Shown: one piece after another, positions 6,157-8,557 of the stretch
Layout of the letters: the number at the start of each line of letters is the position of its first letter
Numbering within the stretch: the stretch's first letter is position 1
Assembly: GCF_905209685.1 (NCBI RefSeq)
Contig: NZ_CAJLUB010000077.1
Location: forward strand, 1-8,557
DNA length: 8,557 bases
Direction of reading: 5' to 3'
Origin: an uncultured Veillonella sp.
GTDB lineage: Bacteria; Bacillota; Negativicutes; Veillonellales; Veillonellaceae
Made by a program: the position numbers and the translations under genes
The notes under the pieces: model-generated
The model's database searches: none
The model's input: only the letters and a program-made list of their open reading frames with translations
What the model was told of the DNA's origin: nothing

Positions 6157-6186
6157 ACGTGTCACTTTTGGGTGGCACGTTTTTTA
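6157..6186 (+). terminator. Intrinsic terminator in the riboswitch expression platform
   Basis: ACGTGTCAC (6157-6165) pairs with GTGGCACGT (6172-6180) over 9 bp (one G-U) with a 6-base loop, followed at once by a T run (6180-6185). It stands between the aptamer and mutA with no gene in between, so it is best read as the regulated stop of the riboswitch. Confidence 0.85.
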
Positions 6187-6368
6187 TTGCCCTTGAAAGT
6201 GACTGTTGAGCATATACATCAGGCTTTATTGTTAGTAAACTGATGGACACAGATTTGAGGTTGATGTGATCCATAGATAGGAAAGCTTTGGTGGTGTATA
6301 AGCATAACAATTGTAGGTACGGTGCGCTGTTTCTCGGTATGGTTTCGAGTTGAAAAGGAGGCACATAT
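6187..6368 (+). other. mutA leader downstream of the regulated terminator
   Basis: About 180 bases between the terminator and mutA. I see no open frame with a ribosome site. No convincing internal promoter appears either: TATAAG at 6297-6302 has no -35 at a suitable distance. Just before the gene, CTCG (6333-6336) and CGAG (6346-6349) could form a small hairpin. The mutA ribosome site AAGGAGG (6355-6361) ends the stretch. Confidence 0.6.
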
Positions 6369-8531
6369 ATGTCTGACAAAAAGACTTCAAAGGATGCTGA
6401 ACGCGATCTATTAGCTCCTGTATCCTTTGATGAATTTGAGAAACCTACGTATGAACAATGGCAGGCAGAGGTTGAAAAGGCGTTAAAGGGTGGCGACTTC
6501 CATAAGAAGATGTTCACGAAAACCTATGAAGGTATTACGTTGCAGCCGATTTACACACCTGCATTGCATGCAGAAGCAATTCCTAAGGGCGTATACCCTG
6601 GGGCAGGTGAGTTCCTACGTGGCACTAAGGCAAGTGGTTATATTAAAGACTCTTGGGGTGTATCCCAATATGTAGATGACTCTTTGCCTAAAGATGCTAA
6701 TCATGCAAGTTTATACGAGATTGTAAAAGGTGGCACCATTCACAACATCCGCCTAGATGAAGCAACACGTCATGATCAAGATGTGCAAGTAGGCGCATCT
6801 GTTGGCGTTGGTGGTACATCTGTATCCACCATGGATGACTGCAAACAATTGATTGACCGCTTCAATTTGAAGGAAAATCCTTTGTACATTGAAACTGGTG
6901 CTTCTGCAGCCATCTTGCTTGGCATGTTAGCGGCTACAGTGAAAGGCGCTAAAAAACAAACGTCTGACTTGAAAGGTCTCGTTGGTGCCGACCCTATCGG
7001 TGTTTTGGCGAAAGACGGTGCTTTGCACATTTCCTTAGATACAGCCTTTGATGAAATGGCACATACTGTTGTATGGGCTAAAGAACAGGCGCCAGAGCTT
7101 AAAACCGTGCTCGTATCCGGCGATGTATACGCTAATGGCGGCGCTAACGATGTGCAAGAGGTTGCCTATGCATTGGCAACGGCTGTATGCTACGTGCGTC
7201 AATTAGCACAACGCAACATTGATATTCACACCATTGCTAAGAGCATGATGTTCACATTCTCCTTAGGTGCTAACTTCTTTATGGAAATTGCTAAATTACG
7301 TGCCTTGCGCGTACTTTGGGCTCGCATTATGGAAGCTTTCGGTGCTGAAGAAGCGGACCGTGCTGTTCATGTACACGGCAGAACATCTGCTTTCACAAAA
7401 ACTGTATACGACCCATATGTAAACTTGTTGCGCAATACGACACAAGCATTCTCTGGCGTTGTAGGCGGTTTGAACAGCCTTGAAGTATCTCCATTTGACC
7501 AACCAATTCGCAAAGCGGATGATTTCTCTCGCCGTATTGCCCGTAACATCCAAGTTATGTTGCAAACTGAATTCGAGTTGCGCCAACCTGTGGACCCTGT
7601 AGGCGGTTCCTGGTATGTGGAAACATTGGCTGCTGAACTCTGTGAAAAAATCTGGGCTGAGTTCCAAACCATCGAAGCTAAAGGCGGCATTATTGCAGCG
7701 TTGAAAGAAGGCTATCCTCAAGCTCAAGTGAAAGCCATCCTCGATGAACGTTTCAAGAACCTTGCATTCCGTAAGGACGTAGCTGTTGGTAACAACATGT
7801 ATGCGAATATGACGGAAGAATTGCTTGATCCAAAACCAGAAAATCAAGAAACATTGCGTCAAAAACGTGCTGCTCAAATTGATGAGTACTTGGCAGGTGC
7901 AGAGGCTGATGCGGTTGTGAAAGCACAGGCTACTCTAGAAGCAAGTACAACAGAACCAGGTGCGTTGATTGGACTTATTGAGCTGGGAGCATTACAAAAA
8001 TTGACAATCCGCCAAATCCGTAAGGCTTTAGATGCCGGCGATATTGCTTCTGAAACAATCGAACCAATTACAGCACATCGCTGGACTGAACAATTCGAAG
8101 CACTTCGCATGCGTACGGAAGCGTATAAACAACGTACGAAAGATAATGTGAAGGTATTCTTGGCTAATATGGGCCCAATCCCTCAACATAAACCTCGTGC
8201 GGACTTCTCCACAGGCTTCTTCGAAGTAGGTGCTTTTGAAGTTATTAAAAATGATGGCCATGAAACAACGGCTGATGCGGCGAAGGCTGCTCGTGAAAGT
8301 GGTGCCGATGTTGTCGTTATCTGTTCCACAGATGATACATATCCAGAATTAGTACCACCACTCGCTAAAGAGTTGAAAGAAACTATGCCGAATGTAACAG
8401 TTATTTTGGCAGGGGCGCCTCCTAAGGACCTTGAGCCTGTATACCGTGAAGCTGGCGTAGACGACTTCATTTCCGTTCGTGCAAATTGCTACGAAATCTT
8501 ACATACGTTACAAGATAAGAAAGGGATGTGA
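6369..8531 (+). CDS. mutA: Methylmalonyl-CoA mutase small subunit
   Basis: The 720-residue non-catalytic partner in the MutA-MutB heterodimer, which uses adenosylcobalamin to interconvert succinyl-CoA and methylmalonyl-CoA on the way to propionate in the cytoplasm. The N-terminal segment with QWQAEVEKALKG and KTYEGITLQPIYT (about 30-62) is typical of small subunits. The barrel domain runs to about residue 560, with RTSAFTK (338-344) and VDPVGGSWYVET (408-419). The C-terminal cobalamin-binding-like domain starts near 594, but the DxHxxG motif of catalytic subunits is replaced: after MG (601-602) the sequence reads PIPQHKPRADF, so the cobalt-ligating histidine position is Q606. This identifies the inactive subunit. 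The ATG has AAGGAGG seven bases upstream. It is longer than I recall for Propionibacterium MutA (about 640). The next gene starts five bases after the stop. Expression is probably governed by the upstream cobalamin riboswitch. Confidence 0.95.
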   Translation: MSDKKTSKDAERDLLAPVSFDEFEKPTYEQWQAEVEKALKGGDFHKKMFTKTYEGITLQPIYTPALHAEAIPKGVYPGAGEFLRGTKASGYIKDSWGVSQYVDDSLPKDANHASLYEIVKGGTIHNIRLDEATRHDQDVQVGASVGVGGTSVSTMDDCKQLIDRFNLKENPLYIETGASAAILLGMLAATVKGAKKQTSDLKGLVGADPIGVLAKDGALHISLDTAFDEMAHTVVWAKEQAPELKTVLVSGDVYANGGANDVQEVAYALATAVCYVRQLAQRNIDIHTIAKSMMFTFSLGANFFMEIAKLRALRVLWARIMEAFGAEEADRAVHVHGRTSAFTKTVYDPYVNLLRNTTQAFSGVVGGLNSLEVSPFDQPIRKADDFSRRIARNIQVMLQTEFELRQPVDPVGGSWYVETLAAELCEKIWAEFQTIEAKGGIIAALKEGYPQAQVKAILDERFKNLAFRKDVAVGNNMYANMTEELLDPKPENQETLRQKRAAQIDEYLAGAEADAVVKAQATLEASTTEPGALIGLIELGALQKLTIRQIRKALDAGDIASETIEPITAHRWTEQFEALRMRTEAYKQRTKDNVKVFLANMGPIPQHKPRADFSTGFFEVGAFEVIKNDGHETTADAAKAARESGADVVVICSTDDTYPELVPPLAKELKETMPNVTVILAGAPPKDLEPVYREAGVDDFISVRANCYEILHTLQDKKGM

Positions 8532-8535
8532 GCTC

Positions 8536-8557
8536 ATGTTTAAAAATCCAGACTTCT
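8536..8557 (+). CDS. mutB: Start of probable methylmalonyl-CoA mutase large subunit (3' truncated)
   Basis: An ATG four bases after the mutA stop codon opens a frame reading MFKNPDF before the window ends. Identity rests mainly on position: mutB nearly always follows mutA directly. AAGGGATGTGAG just upstream, within the end of mutA, could serve as a weak ribosome site with coupling to mutA translation. Confidence 0.6.

Noticed and set aside
5956..6243. A 95-codon open frame on the plus strand
   Set aside because: It runs through the riboswitch core and the terminator, has no ribosome site, and reads with no recognisable protein character.
6187..6368. A second promoter for mutA that would bypass the riboswitch
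   Set aside because: TATAAG at 6297 and TTGAGG at 6255 do not pair at a workable spacing, so no promoter is claimed.
7296..7877. A 193-codon minus-strand open frame inside mutA
   Set aside because: mutA is unmistakable across this stretch; the frame is a codon-bias shadow with Cys/Phe/Ser-rich unnatural composition.

Overview
The window looks like chromosomal DNA of a lactate-fermenting member of the Negativicutes, most probably Veillonella. This is an inference from three things: a two-domain FAD/Fe-S oxidoreductase of the D-lactate dehydrogenase type at the left edge, the small subunit of methylmalonyl-CoA mutase followed at once by the start of what should be the large subunit at the right edge, and low-GC DNA with Gram-negative-style lipoproteins. 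Veillonella oxidises lactate and makes propionate through succinyl-CoA and methylmalonyl-CoA, so the two ends of the window would serve the same fermentation. No rRNA, tRNA, transposase, phage gene or CRISPR array is visible.

Layout. (1) Bases 1-1610 (+): C-terminal part of the FAD/Fe-S oxidoreductase, closed by a strong intrinsic terminator. (2) 1681-2821 (+): extended -10 promoter, a TPR lipoprotein, and a small polytopic membrane protein two bases after it; the two look like one operon. (3) 2838-3401 (-): a hicA-hicB toxin-antitoxin pair, tail to tail with the membrane protein. A 12-bp palindrome just upstream of hicA is a candidate HicB operator. (4) 3402-3648: divergent control region unusually dense in inverted repeats, leading to (5) 3649-4551 (+), a DUF3829-type lipoprotein. 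(6) 4643-4683: long hairpin that can terminate in both directions. (7) 4763-5653 (-): RarD-type EamA permease. (8) 5654-6368: divergent region with the rarD promoter on one side and, on the other, a promoter, a complete cobalamin riboswitch and a downstream intrinsic terminator. (9) 6369-8531 (+): mutA, and 8536 to the edge: start of the probable mutB.

The most interesting feature is the combination in (8)-(9). A cobalamin riboswitch followed by a terminator sits directly in front of an enzyme that itself uses adenosylcobalamin. Ordinary cobalamin riboswitches switch genes off when the cofactor is plentiful and usually control B12 synthesis, uptake or B12-independent isozymes. Here that logic would lower the B12-dependent enzyme when its cofactor is abundant, unless this is an ON switch or part of a feedback circuit. 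The second area to look at is the hicA/DUF3829 divergent region, with three separate inverted-repeat systems in about 190 bp.
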